Shown: positions 27,629 through 36,577, counted from the first letter of the stretch. The stretch is 64,000 nucleotides of DNA from Rothia nasimurium (GCF_014217215.1 NZ_CP056080.1:310001-374000); one strand, 5' to 3'. Numbers and translations: made by a program. The notes: generated from the sequence alone by a model not told the origin.

Positions 27629-27673
27629 GCGCTCCGGCGTCCTTATGCGGGGAGCAGAAGGACACCGGGGCGC
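27629..27673. terminator. Hairpin between the sulfurtransferase and the beta-rich protein gene
   Basis: A 16-bp stem (GCGCTCCGGCGTCCTT with AAGGACACCGGGGCGC; one mismatch, one wobble). There is no clear T-run, so terminator function is uncertain. Confidence 0.45.
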
Positions 27674-27710
27674 AGTAAGCCGGGCACTCGAGGTCTGGGA
27701 GCCGGGCGGC

Positions 27711-28598
27711 TTAGAAGATGCCGCTTGCCTTGCGGCCGGTATCGGTCAGGGTGATTTCGCGAGAATCGCGGTTCTGGTCGTTACCGGTTGAGGTATCGCC
27801 GGCGATACGGCCGACCTGGGTGACGGTGATGTAGTTGCGCAGGCGGCCCTCTGAGGTGAGGCCGTCACCGAAGTTGAGGTTGGCAACCAGCTGGGTTTCA
27901 CCGGCCTTGATGGGGTTGGCCAGGGTGACCAGGAAGCTGCGGGTTGAGGTTGCGGCATCAAAACCCAGGTCGCGGGTGTAGGCGCCGTTGAACCAGCCGG
28001 GGGTGATCAGGCGGTCAACGCCGGTGGGGCCCGATGCGGTCTTCCCGTCGATGCGGAAGGAGACCACGGGGAAGTCGCCGTAGTAGCGCTCAGTGCCTAC
28101 GTTCTTGAGGCGCAGGGCGACGGGGTTGGACCAGGCGCCGTTGAGCATGCAGTACTGCTGGGTGCCGGTCATGGCGATGGTGCGGAAGCCGTAGGTAGCT
28201 TCGCCTGTGTAGCCTGCGGGTACTTCGTAGGGGCCGATGGTCTGGCCGACGCTCCAGGAGAGGGAGTAGGAGGCGTCGTCGCCTACGGTCTTGGCGATGG
28301 AGTAGGCGATGCCCGCGTTGATGCTGCCCTTATCGAGGTTCTGGGTGCCGCCCAGGTTGAAGGAGGCGGTTTCGGTCTTTGACCCGTTGACGCTCATGGT
28401 GACGGTCTGGGTCTTGGAGAGGTTCTGGGTGAGGTTGACGGGTGCTGAGGTGCTGTTGGTGGTTGAGATGGTACCGACGGGGGTGAAGTTATCGGTGACC
28501 TTGTAGACCATGGTGCGGTAGTCTTCCCAGGCGTTGCAGACGGGGCGGGCGTTGAGGATGTTGGCCGTGAGGGAGTCGCTCTTGTGGTAGGTCTCCAC
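27711..28598 (-). pseudogene. Beta-rich, possibly pore-forming-toxin-like protein lacking its secretion signal
   Basis: A 295-codon frame from GTG at 28598. Most of it is Ser/Thr/Asn-rich beta sequence with alternating polar residues (TQTVTMSVNGSKTETASFNL), resembling the amphipathic strands of aerolysin/ETX-MTX2 beta-pore toxins; this is a resemblance, not a firm match. Two cysteines (PVCNAW, QYCMLN) fit an exported protein. But no signal peptide is encoded: the frame stays open upstream to a TAA near 28677 and adds family-like residues (FYPETPAFNATLPIV) without a start codon, and the GTG has no Shine-Dalgarno. The 5' end with the signal sequence seems lost. Confidence 0.5.
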
Positions 28599-28829
28599 AA
28601 TGGGCAGGGTGGCGTTGAAGGCCGGGGTTTCGGGGTAAAATTTTGTGGCACACCTTACTTTCCCTGTTGTTTACCCTGCGTTTACGGAGTGCTCTCTTGT
28701 CCAAGTTCGCCATGGGCGAATTAAATCAGGGGCAGGAGGTCCCAATTCCGCCCACTGAGCCGACCACGGGCGTCCGCCTGCCTCTCCACTAGACTGAGAA
28801 ACAAAACCCCGCAACCCCTCAAGGAAGTC

Positions 28830-29336
28830 ATGCCCATCAACAATGCAGAAGCCGTGACCATACTGACCACCGGCGGAACCTTCGACAAGGTCTACTCCGT
28901 AGCCGGTGAGCTTGAAATCGGTGAACCCTCAGTACCCGAGCTGCTCAGCTACGTGCTCACTGACACCGCTTTTGAGGTTCAAAGTGTGCTCAAGCTCGAC
29001 AGCCTCGATATGGTTGATGCCGACCGCGCCGTACTGACCGAGGCTCTCAACGCCGTACAGAACGACCGCGTCATCATCACCCACGGCACCGACACCATGC
29101 CCGAAACCGCCCGCTACCTCGAAGCCAACGCCACCCTCGGCAACAAGGTAGTTGTGCTCACCGGGGCCATGCAGCCGGCGTCTATGCGAAAGTCCGACGC
29201 CAGCTTCAACCTGGGCGCAGCAGTCGCCGCCCTCAACCTGCTCGAACCCGGCGTCTACATTTCGATGAGCGGCCGTATTTTCCCTGCCTCCTCCGTAAAA
29301 AAGGACCGGGCCCGCGGCATCTTCGAAATTGCGTAA
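28830..29336 (+). CDS. Short asparaginase-domain protein
   Basis: A 168-residue protein with only the N-terminal domain of the L-asparaginase family. The catalytic motifs TILTTGGTFDK (first Thr) and VIITHGTDTMPETA (second Thr-Asp) are present, as is a lysine in MRKSDASFNLG. Usual asparaginases have about 330 residues and a second domain that completes the dimer interface. Stand-alone single-domain forms exist, so this can be intact. It begins after AAGGAAG and ends in a normal stop with no trace of a lost domain downstream. Amide-hydrolase activity is plausible but not certain. Confidence 0.75.
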   Translation: MPINNAEAVTILTTGGTFDKVYSVAGELEIGEPSVPELLSYVLTDTAFEVQSVLKLDSLDMVDADRAVLTEALNAVQNDRVIITHGTDTMPETARYLEANATLGNKVVVLTGAMQPASMRKSDASFNLGAAVAALNLLEPGVYISMSGRIFPASSVKKDRARGIFEIA

Positions 29337-29408
29337 ACCCTGGTGAGCTGGGCTATTGGCCGGTAGGCTTAAAACAAGCATCGGCCACCCACTGACCAGG
29401 AGGACCCC

Positions 29409-30146
29409 GTGAGCCAGTACCCCGGCAACGACAACACCACCGGTAACTACCAGTCCCAGCAGCCCCCCACCTACCCCAACCAGGCCCAGCCCCCGGCCTA
29501 CTCGGCAAGCCAGCCCAGTCACTATACCGAGCAGGGAGCCTACGCTGGCTACGCCCAGGCCTATGGGCAGGGCCTACCCGCCCACATGGATGCCCCCGAG
29601 CGCCCGCAGGCCCTCAAGACCGCCAGCCTCATCATGTACGTGATGATTGGCCTGGGTGTTCTGGGGTCTATTCTGGGCACTATCTTCTACCAGGAGATTC
29701 AGCAGGCAACGAGCAACAGCATCCTCTCCCTCTTCAGCGGGATGATGACCGAAGAAGACATCGCTGCGGCGGAGGCTGAGATAACTGCGAGTACAGATAC
29801 AGGTTTCGCCACTGCCGGCCTCATTATGGGTCTGGTCTTTGGTCTTATCTGGTCTGCCCTGCTCGTCTTCTTCACGATCATGATGAACAAGGGTCATAAC
29901 TGGGCCCGTATCGTTCTGACTGTCGTGGCGAGCTTCCAGATTCTGAACCTGCTCATGGGGGCACTGACACTGCTTCTGGTCTTCCACTGGGCCATGCTGG
30001 TAGACCTGCTCGCTGGCGTGCTAGCTATCGTCTTTTTGGTCTTCGTCTGGAAGAACCCCGTCTCAACCTACATGCGTCAGATTAAGGCCTACCAGCAGTG
30101 GAAACTGCAGCAGGCCTACCTGGGCGCTGACCGGGGCCAGCGCTAG
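29409..30146 (+). CDS. Membrane protein with Pro/Gln/Tyr-rich N-terminal tail
   Basis: A 245-residue protein with a GTG start after AGGAGGA. The first about 65 residues are low-complexity (SQQPPTYPNQAQPPAYSAS). Four membrane helices follow (about 72-95, 138-162, 172-195, 200-222), with an acidic loop (EEDIAAAEAEI) between the first two. Such tails before small helical bundles are common in actinobacterial envelope proteins of unknown function. The stop overlaps the GTG of the helicase gene (TAGTG), so the two are co-translated. Confidence 0.7.
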   Translation: MSQYPGNDNTTGNYQSQQPPTYPNQAQPPAYSASQPSHYTEQGAYAGYAQAYGQGLPAHMDAPERPQALKTASLIMYVMIGLGVLGSILGTIFYQEIQQATSNSILSLFSGMMTEEDIAAAEAEITASTDTGFATAGLIMGLVFGLIWSALLVFFTIMMNKGHNWARIVLTVVASFQILNLLMGALTLLLVFHWAMLVDLLAGVLAIVFLVFVWKNPVSTYMRQIKAYQQWKLQQAYLGADRGQR

Positions 30147-32365
30147 TGCCCCTGCCCCAACAGCCAGCCCCGGTGGCGGGCGGCGTCCTTTTGCCCGGGA
30201 GCCTGCGGACTGAAGCTACCGAGCTCCTTGCCCGCCTGACCGGCAACCCCGCCGCCGCCTTCCACCCCGGCCAGTTCGAGGCCATTGAGGCCCTGGTGCA
30301 GCAGCGCCGCCGGGCCCTGGTAATCCAGCGAACCGGCTGGGGTAAGTCGGCGGTCTACTTCCTCTCCGCTCTGCTCCTGCGCAGGCGGGGGAGCGGGCCC
30401 GCCCTCATCGTCTCGCCCCTGCTGGCCCTCATGCGCGACCAGGTAGAGGCCGCTGCCCGCGCCGGAGTGCGGGCAGCTATGGTCAACTCGTCGAATGTGA
30501 CCGAGTGGGACGCCGTGCGCGCCCAGCTCGCTGCCGGTGAACTCGATGTGCTGCTGGTGGGCCCTGAGCGGCTCAATAACCCCTCCTTCCGCTCAGACTG
30601 GCTGCCCGAGCTAGTGCGGACCTGTGGCCTGCTGGTCATTGACGAGGCCCACTGCATCTCTGACTGGGGGCACGACTTCCGCCCCGACTACCGCCGTATC
30701 CGTGACCTGATCGCGGCCCTGCCCGCCGGCGTCCCCGTGCTGGCTACCACCGCAACCGCTAACGAGCGGGTGGTGCAGGACGTCGCCGAGCAGCTCGGCA
30801 CCCGGCAGCAGGGTAGCGCGGGCTCCGCTGACGACGTGTTTATTCTGCGGGGCCCGCTGTCCCGCGACTCGTTACGCCTGGGCGTCCTTACCCTACCTAC
30901 CGCCAGTGACCGCCTGGGCTGGCTGGCCACCCACCTTGGCAGCCTGCCGGGCTCTGGCATCGTCTACACCCTGACCGTCTCAGCGGCTGAAGATACCGCC
31001 ACAGCCCTACGGGCTGCCGGCTACGAGGTGCTGGCCTATACCGGTAAAACCGACCCCGACGAACGGCGTGAGGCCGAAAGCGCCCTGAAAGAAAACCGGG
31101 TCAAAGCCCTGGTAGCTACCAGCGCCCTGGGGATGGGCTTTGATAAGCCTGACCTGGGGTTTGTGGTGCACCTGGGTGCTCCCTCCAGCGCCGTGGCCTA
31201 CTACCAGCAGGTGGGCCGAGCCGGTCGTGGCGCTATCAAGGCCGATGTGCTCCTGCTGCCCGGCAGCGAAGATAGGGAAATCTGGGACTACTTCGCCACG
31301 GCCTCCATGCCGACCGAAGAAAACACCGGTGCCGTGCTGGCGGCGCTGACCGAGGCAACCGCCGCGGGCACAGAGCTGAGCGTGCCTGCCCTCGAAACCC
31401 GAGTCGATGTTAAGCGATCCTCTCTTGACCTGCTCCTTAAGGTCTTAGCGGTGGAAGGGGCTGTAGAACGCGGCACCCGCGGCTGGGTAGCGACCGGAGC
31501 CCCCTGGCATTACGACGCCCCCCGCTACGCCCGGGTGCGCCAGGCCCGTCAGCGCGAGCAGGAAGCCATGCTGGCCTACCAGCACACCGATACCTGCCGC
31601 ATGGTCTTCCTCGCCCGCGAACTCGATGACACCACAGCCCGTCCCTGCGGCATCTGCGACGTGTGCGCTGGCCCCTGGTACCCCACCGGCTTTAATCCGG
31701 CCCTGACCGAGCAGGCAGGGGCGGCCCTGGCCCGCGTGGGCGTACTCATTGAGCCGCGCGGCATGTGGCCCACCGGCCTTGACCGCCTGGTTCCCCAGGC
31801 GGTACATGAAGTCACCGGTAAGCCCCTGCGTGGCAAGATCGCCGAGACTGAACGCGCTAGTGAGGGCCGGGCACTTGCCCGTCTGACCGACCTGGGCTGG
31901 GGTAACCGCCTGCGCGAGATTTTTGCCCCCAGCCCCGACGGGCAGGCTGCGGACGGCCCCGTCCCCGCCGACCTGGGCCGAGCCAGCCTGCAGGTGCTGG
32001 CTGAATGGGGCTGGGAAGAGCGCCCGGTCGCCGTTATCGGGCTGCCCTCGCCGGTGCGTCCGCAGCTGGCATCCTCGCTGGCCCGCGGTATCGCCGCAGC
32101 CGGACGCCTGGCCGACCTCGGCGACTTTGAACTGGTGGACGCCCCCGCCCACTTCGGCGGCAACAGCGTCTTCCGCTGTGCCGGGGTGCTGAACGCCTAC
32201 CGCCTACCACCGGCGGCAGCCGACTATCTGGCGATCAACCCGGGCCCGGTTCTCGTCGTCACCGATAGAATTGACTCTCGCTGGTCAACCACCGTCACCG
32301 CCCGTATCTTGCGGGCAGCCGGTGCGACTGCCGTCCTGCCCTACGCCCTGGCCCTCACCAACTAA
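30146..32365 (+). CDS. RecQ-type ATP-dependent DNA helicase with phosphoribosyltransferase-like C-terminus
   Basis: A 739-residue superfamily 2 helicase. Walker A is TGWGKSAVYF (Lys67), the DEAH box plus RecQ motif is DEAHCISDWGHDFRPDYRRI (from residue 166), motif VI is QQVGRAGRG. A zinc-binding cluster appears as C484 and PCGICDVC. There is no HRDC domain. The last about 120 residues resemble a type I phosphoribosyltransferase: a hydrophobic strand and loop VLVVTDRIDSRWSTTVTA (from about 702) stand where the PRPP loop would be, though the usual acidic pair and glycine are altered. It probably resolves recombination structures. Confidence 0.88.
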   Translation: MPLPQQPAPVAGGVLLPGSLRTEATELLARLTGNPAAAFHPGQFEAIEALVQQRRRALVIQRTGWGKSAVYFLSALLLRRRGSGPALIVSPLLALMRDQVEAAARAGVRAAMVNSSNVTEWDAVRAQLAAGELDVLLVGPERLNNPSFRSDWLPELVRTCGLLVIDEAHCISDWGHDFRPDYRRIRDLIAALPAGVPVLATTATANERVVQDVAEQLGTRQQGSAGSADDVFILRGPLSRDSLRLGVLTLPTASDRLGWLATHLGSLPGSGIVYTLTVSAAEDTATALRAAGYEVLAYTGKTDPDERREAESALKENRVKALVATSALGMGFDKPDLGFVVHLGAPSSAVAYYQQVGRAGRGAIKADVLLLPGSEDREIWDYFATASMPTEENTGAVLAALTEATAAGTELSVPALETRVDVKRSSLDLLLKVLAVEGAVERGTRGWVATGAPWHYDAPRYARVRQARQREQEAMLAYQHTDTCRMVFLARELDDTTARPCGICDVCAGPWYPTGFNPALTEQAGAALARVGVLIEPRGMWPTGLDRLVPQAVHEVTGKPLRGKIAETERASEGRALARLTDLGWGNRLREIFAPSPDGQAADGPVPADLGRASLQVLAEWGWEERPVAVIGLPSPVRPQLASSLARGIAAAGRLADLGDFELVDAPAHFGGNSVFRCAGVLNAYRLPPAAADYLAINPGPVLVVTDRIDSRWSTTVTARILRAAGATAVLPYALALTN

Positions 32366-32383
32366 GCACGCGCCGAAGGAACC

Positions 32384-32869
32384 ATGCCCCGATCCGCCCT
32401 GCCCACGCGTCCGCGCAACCCGCAGCACGAAGCCCTCATGCGCCAGGCCATTGACCAGGCAAAGCTGGCCCTAGCCAGTGACGATGTGCCTATCGGGGCG
32501 GTGGTTGTGGACGCCACCGGGCAGGTGATCGGGCACGGCTACAACCGGCGCGAAGCCGATGCCGACCCCACCGCCCATGCCGAAGTCATCGCCATTCGGC
32601 AGGCCGCCGAACACCTGGGTAGCTGGCGGCTAGAGGGCTGCACCCTGGTTGTTACCCTCGAACCCTGCCTCATGTGCGCCGGGGCTATCCTGCTGGCCCG
32701 CCTGCCCACCGTGGTGATGGGGGCCTGGGAAGAAAAAACAGGAGCTGCCGGGAGCGTCTACGACGTGCTGCGCGACCGCAAAGTCAACCACTGGGTAGAG
32801 GTCTACCCCGGCGTGCTTGAGAGCGAATGCGCCGAGCTGCTGACTACTTTCTTTAGAAAACATCGGTAG
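32384..32869 (+). CDS. tadA: tRNA-specific adenosine deaminase TadA
   Basis: A 161-residue enzyme that converts A34 to inosine in tRNA-Arg(ACG). The zinc and catalytic residues are His65-Ala-Glu67 (HAEVIAIR) and PCLMCAGAI, as in the family. Length is normal. It starts 18 bases after the helicase gene, probably in the same transcript. Confidence 0.94.
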   Translation: MPRSALPTRPRNPQHEALMRQAIDQAKLALASDDVPIGAVVVDATGQVIGHGYNRREADADPTAHAEVIAIRQAAEHLGSWRLEGCTLVVTLEPCLMCAGAILLARLPTVVMGAWEEKTGAAGSVYDVLRDRKVNHWVEVYPGVLESECAELLTTFFRKHR

Positions 32870-32976
32870 AGAGAAAATAGCTCTTCACACGAGTGATAGA
32901 AACCTGCAACCCTGCCCCGTCATCATGTATCTTTGAAAAAGAAACATTATTTTTTCAAATACGGTAAGGGGAAGGT

Positions 32977-33630
32977 GTGACCACGCAACAGGTAGAAGCG
33001 GTCGTCTATGCGCACCAAACACCGGTGGTCGAGGCGAGCACACGCCGCCCCGGGCGCACAAATAAGACCCAGCTCAAACTCTTTGAAGCCGCCATGGACA
33101 TCATGAGCGAAGGCGGCCCCACCGCGACTACCGTAGAAGATATTGCTGAACGCGCCGGAGTCTCAAAGGGCACGGTCTACTACAACTTTGGGTCGAAGAA
33201 GACCATGATCGACCAGCTCCTGCAGTACGGTGCCAAGCTGCTGCTGGCCGAGATGACCACGGTCGCCAGTAATCATGACGACCCGCGAGAAGCCCTGCGG
33301 AGTGCTCTGCACGCCGCCATTATCTATCTGAGCGAGCACCCCGGCTTCGCTCGCCTGTGGGTCTCTGAACTCTGGCGGGCCGGTGCGGACTGGTCGCCCA
33401 CCACCGACCTGATCCGTGCCGATATTATGCGCTTTATCCGCGAGCTCATTAGCCGTCTGGCTACCCGCTACACCGTGCGCACAGACCGCTCCATTGAGGG
33501 GGTTTCCCTCATTATCTTTGGTGCGGTCTTCATGCTCTCCATGGACGAAACCCGCCACGGCGCAGAACGCACCCCCGAAGAGGGAGCCGAGCTCGCCATG
33601 CTCACTATCGACGGGTATATCCAGGGCTAG
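32977..33630 (+). CDS. TetR family transcriptional regulator
   Basis: A 217-residue repressor-type protein, GTG start after AAGGGGAAGG. The N-terminal HTH spans about residues 29-75 (TTVEDIAERAGVSKGTVYYNFGSK). The ligand-binding C-terminal domain is helical with a conserved aromatic patch (FARLWVSELWRAG). No divergent transporter or enzyme gene lies next to it, so the target is not evident. An AT-rich promoter (about 32925-32960, TTTGAAAAA and ATTATTTTTTC) may carry its own operator. Confidence 0.88.
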   Translation: MTTQQVEAVVYAHQTPVVEASTRRPGRTNKTQLKLFEAAMDIMSEGGPTATTVEDIAERAGVSKGTVYYNFGSKKTMIDQLLQYGAKLLLAEMTTVASNHDDPREALRSALHAAIIYLSEHPGFARLWVSELWRAGADWSPTTDLIRADIMRFIRELISRLATRYTVRTDRSIEGVSLIIFGAVFMLSMDETRHGAERTPEEGAELAMLTIDGYIQG

Positions 33631-33695
33631 AACCCCGCCCGCAAGCCCCATTGAGTTGAGTGACCGGGGTATCTAGGGTAAAATTTCCAGAGTTT

Positions 33696-33786
33696 GGTGA
33701 CGTGTCCGAGCGGCCGAAGGTGCAACACTCGAAATGTTGTGTACGGTAACCCCGTACCGAGGGTTCAAATCCCTCCGTCACCGCCA
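33696..33786 (+). tRNA. tRNA-Ser (CGA), with attL at its 3' end
   Basis: A class II tRNA with acceptor GGTGACG/CGTCACC, anticodon loop CTCGAAA (CGA), a long variable arm and an encoded CCA at 33784-33786. Bases 33763-33786 are the left copy of the element's 24-bp attachment repeat, so integration keeps the tRNA intact. Confidence 0.96.
33763..33786 (+). repeat. attL core repeat
   Basis: Left copy of the 24-bp direct repeat, forming the T-arm and acceptor end of tRNA-Ser(CGA). After two differing bases a further 11 bases (GATAAAAACCC) also match the right end. Confidence 0.9.
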
Positions 33787-33791
33787 GTGAT

Positions 33792-33836
33792 AAAAACCCG
33801 TTTCCCCTAGTGAGAGCTAGAGGGAGCGGGTTTTTT
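33792..33836 (+). terminator. Terminator after tRNA-Ser(CGA)
   Basis: AAAAACCCG with CGGGTTTTT, with CCCTA/TAGAGGG inside. It lies just inside the element, which therefore supplies the tRNA terminator. Confidence 0.75.
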
Positions 33837-33855
33837 CATGCCCAAAAGAGGCCCC

Positions 33856-33889
33856 GTGACATAAATATGACATAAATCTGCCCAGCAAG
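33856..33889 (+). repeat. Left integrase arm-type sites
   Basis: TGACATAAAT occurs at 33857-33866 and 33868-33877, followed by TGCCCAGCAAG at 33879-33889. The same motifs in the same order lie at 42482-42527 near the other end. Confidence 0.7.
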
Positions 33890-34746
33890 TCGGCATTAAG
33901 GCGGGCTTCGGGTGCCCCTGCTGCGGGCTGGTTTCGAGGTGCTGAGAGGGGCGGGCGGGTAGCGGTGCCAGCGAGCGCGGTTAGGGTATGCGCGGTGGGG
34001 CGCTAGGGGCAGCGTATAGGCGGCGGGTTAGTGCTGCTGGGCGTACGAGGGCAACGGACGGCGGTAGGGCCGGTGAGCTTGCTGCGGTGTCGAGTGGCGC
34101 GGGGGTATCTGGTGGCCGGGTGTGGTGTCGGCTTGGGGTTCGCCGGGTTGTGGGGTGTTCCCTTGGGGTGGTTGGCTCCCATGAGGTCAGGGGGCGCGGA
34201 CTGCTGGCCGGTGTGGGTGACTGGCTGCGGTGGTGCGTGTGGTCAGTGATTTATTGGGTTCGCCTGTATAGACCTCATAAATATGCGAACTTGGTCGAAT
34301 GTTTTTCAGGGTGCGGGGGGAGAGGATAGGAACGCCCCGGGTAGTGTCCACGGGCTACGGTGCTAGAGAATTTACCGCCCCCCCTGGGGGTGCTAGGCCC
34401 GGTGGTGGGTGGTGCGCTTGCTGGCTGTGCGAGTACAGCCCTAACGTCTGTGGAAAAAGGTCGGGGGGATATTTCCCTATACCGAGGGGAGTGACTGACC
34501 TTTGCCGGGGTGGGGGATAGCCCCCTACCCCCTTCTGTGCGCTGTGTATGCCGTTTTGCGGGGCTGGGATAGGTGGGGTGGCTCAATACCTGTGCGTGCT
34601 GTGTTCGGGGCTGTAGGCGTTAATTCTGGCTCATACGCGGCCTATGAGGGGTGACTGGTAGGGTGAGAGAGCGCCCGACCCCGAGATAGTTGCTGTATTT
34701 CGGAGCCGGGTGTCTTTTGTGCGTTCTGCCTGAGTGGTGTTGGGGG
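33890..34746. other. Gene-poor left end of the element
   Basis: About 860 bases without a convincing gene. Several GC-biased frames are open by chance (for example 33988-34329 on the plus strand) but show Arg/Gly/Val-rich composition, no Shine-Dalgarno and no recognisable domain. The G-rich plus strand (many GGGTG and GGTGG runs) is striking. I see no transposase remnants. Confidence 0.4.
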
Positions 34747-35316
34747 TTAGGCGCTGGTGTCGCCGTGTTGCTGCTGGCAGAAGATAGAACAGAACCGGCT
34801 AGGGCTATTCTCTGGTACGAGGTCAGCGCAGACCGGGCAGGTATCAAGGCGGGCAGCGGCCAGGGCAGCGAGCGCGGCGCGGTCATTATCGGTGAGTTGG
34901 ATAGCGGCGGTGATGGACTCTAGGGGCGTGGTGGTCAGGGTGTCGAGGGCTGCGCGTAGGGTGGCGGTGGTCTTATCCTGCTGCGGGGCCGGGTGCGGTT
35001 GGCTGTGGGCTAACACGGCTCTTACCTGCTCTGGGGTGGCGGGTGCGTGGTTAGGTGCGTAGGAGGGTTGGGCGCTCCATAAGAGGGCGGCGGCTTCGAG
35101 GTGCTGCGTACATTCTAGGTGGGCTGCTGCTGACTCCCACACATAAGCCTTGATATAAGCCAGAGCGTTTAGGGCGGTGCGGGCAGCTGCGGCATGGTAG
35201 GCGGGGTGGGCGCTGGTGGTGTACCCGGTTAGGGCGTTTGCGAGGTGGGCTAGTTCGGTGTCGGTCAGAGCCGGGGCCGGGGCTGGTGGGGTTTGCTGCT
35301 GGCTGGTGGTGCTCAT
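34747..35316 (-). CDS. Element protein with C-terminal zinc finger
   Basis: A 189-residue protein of unknown function. The N-terminal about 160 residues are Ala/Thr/Leu-rich helices. The C-terminus carries CPVCADLVPENSPSRFCSIF, followed by CQQQH: two CxxC-like knuckles that could bind zinc, of the type seen in small phage and plasmid proteins. It is the last gene of the leftward block. Codon use is typical of the element. It could bind nucleic acid, but nothing shows this directly. Confidence 0.55.
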   Translation of the reverse strand: MSTTSQQQTPPAPAPALTDTELAHLANALTGYTTSAHPAYHAAAARTALNALAYIKAYVWESAAAHLECTQHLEAAALLWSAQPSYAPNHAPATPEQVRAVLAHSQPHPAPQQDKTTATLRAALDTLTTTPLESITAAIQLTDNDRAALAALAAARLDTCPVCADLVPENSPSRFCSIFCQQQHGDTSA

Positions 35317-35379
35317 GGTTCCCAGATTAACAGGGGTGGGCGGTGTTGTGTTTCGGTCATGGTACCGGCTGGGCTAGGG

Positions 35380-35775
35380 CTATGAGCTATGGGGTATTGC
35401 CCATTCTTCGAGCTGCTGGGCTATCTGCTCAAAGGTCAGTGAGTGCTCTGCTACCTGGACAACGAACTGTGCTTGCTCGTTATCTTCAAGCACCTCTAGC
35501 GGGAGAATATCCCAGCCGTTCAGGTACATGAAAAGGACGGTGCAGGTGTAGGCGGTGCGTTTGTTGCCGTCCGTAAAAGGGTGATTCTGTACTAGGGCCT
35601 CTAAGAGGGCTGCGGCCTTGTTGAAGATACCGGGGTAAAGTTCGTGGCCTGCGTAGCTGGTGGCAGGGCGGGCTAGGGCGCTTTCTAATAGGTGCTCCCC
35701 GCCGGGTTTGAGGTGCTGGCCCGGTGCTAGGTGGGCGTGTACTGCTAGGGCTTCAGATAGGGCCACATATCGCAT
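35380..35775 (-). CDS. doc: Doc-type Fic-domain toxin
   Basis: A 131-residue protein of the Doc (death-on-curing) branch of the Fic family. The core motif HPFTDGNKRTA matches HxFx(D/N)GNKR. Doc of phage P1 phosphorylates EF-Tu and stops translation. The length is that of Doc. A very small ORF precedes it by 17 bases on the same strand and should be the antitoxin. In a mobile element such a pair stabilises maintenance or blocks competing phages. Confidence 0.88.
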   Translation of the reverse strand: MRYVALSEALAVHAHLAPGQHLKPGGEHLLESALARPATSYAGHELYPGIFNKAAALLEALVQNHPFTDGNKRTAYTCTVLFMYLNGWDILPLEVLEDNEQAQFVVQVAEHSLTFEQIAQQLEEWAIPHSS

Positions 35776-35792
35776 AGGGGCGGGCGGGGGTG

Positions 35793-35903
35793 CTACTGAG
35801 TGGCGAGGATAGCGTTTACACCCTCTAGGCGGTCGAGGACGGTTTCTAGCGCGTCTTGGAAGTCCTGGGTGGTGTCTGTGGTTTCGTGAGCGGTTGCGGT
35901 CAT
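35793..35903 (-). CDS. 36-residue putative antitoxin upstream of doc
   Basis: The ATG at 35903 has AAAGGAG at a good distance and gives a 36-residue acidic, helical peptide (DFQDALETVLDRLEGVNAILA). A longer frame to 36008 starts without a Shine-Dalgarno. Its place directly before doc suggests it neutralises the toxin. It is about half the length of Phd (73 residues) and lacks a visible Phd DNA-binding half, so if it is an antitoxin it may be the toxin-binding part only. Confidence 0.5.
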   Translation of the reverse strand: MTATAHETTDTTQDFQDALETVLDRLEGVNAILATQ

Positions 35904-36436
35904 GGTGGGGGCGCTCCTTTCGCTGTTGGTCTGCTGGTGTGGGTTAAGCCTAGCGTTAAGGGCGGGGTGGTGGCTAGGTGCTGGTGGTGTGTCTGCGAGC
36001 GCTCGCATACGGTTGGGGGTCTGCTGCTCTGCTCGTTGTGGTGGCCGTGGGTGCTGGTGTCTGGTCGAGGGGCTGGGATAGCTAGGGGCCGGTGTCTGTG
36101 CGTTCGATAAGCCGGGGTGTGCGGTGCTGGCCGGTAGGTGTGGGGCTGGTGGCGCTCTTCATCGTCTAAGGCTCTGCCGTTGGGGGAGTGGTGGCGCTGG
36201 TGCTAGCCGGTGGTTGTGGTAGCTGCTGTGGGGGTGCAATTCTTGCAGGTGCAGATTTTGCACCGGGTGCAATTTCTCGCCCCCCTCCCCCTTAGACCCC
36301 CGCCCCCTGCGCCGGTCAAGTACCGTCCGGCTCGTAGAGTAAGGCGCGGGGCAGGACGGCAACGGCACAATCACAGGCGGGGGTCTTGCTCTTTCATAGT
36401 GCTCTTTAAATACTTGCTCTTTCTCTTACTCTTTTG

Positions 36437-36577
36437 TGTGACAAATTGTCACATGTATGTGTGATAAATTCTCACATCTGGGCTGTTCTGGTGTGACATA
36501 TTGTCACATCTGAGGTGTGATAAATTGTCACTTTTGCCGATTCAGGGGGTGCAATTAGGTGTGATGAAAAGTCACTT
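36437..36577. repeat. Five TGTGA-type palindromes
   Basis: Copies at 36437-36454 (TGTGACAAATTGTCACAT), 36460-36477, 36492-36509, 36516-36533 and 36560-36577. The first and third are nearly perfect dyads. Start-to-start spacing is 23, 32, 24 and 44 bases. Confidence 0.85.

Noticed and set aside
33988-34329. A 113-codon frame at the left end of the element
   Set aside because: Arg/Gly/Val-rich composition, no Shine-Dalgarno, no domain; probably chance in G-rich DNA.
36437-36577. CRISPR array
   Set aside because: The repeats are 18-bp palindromes with unequal, very short gaps, and there are no cas genes.
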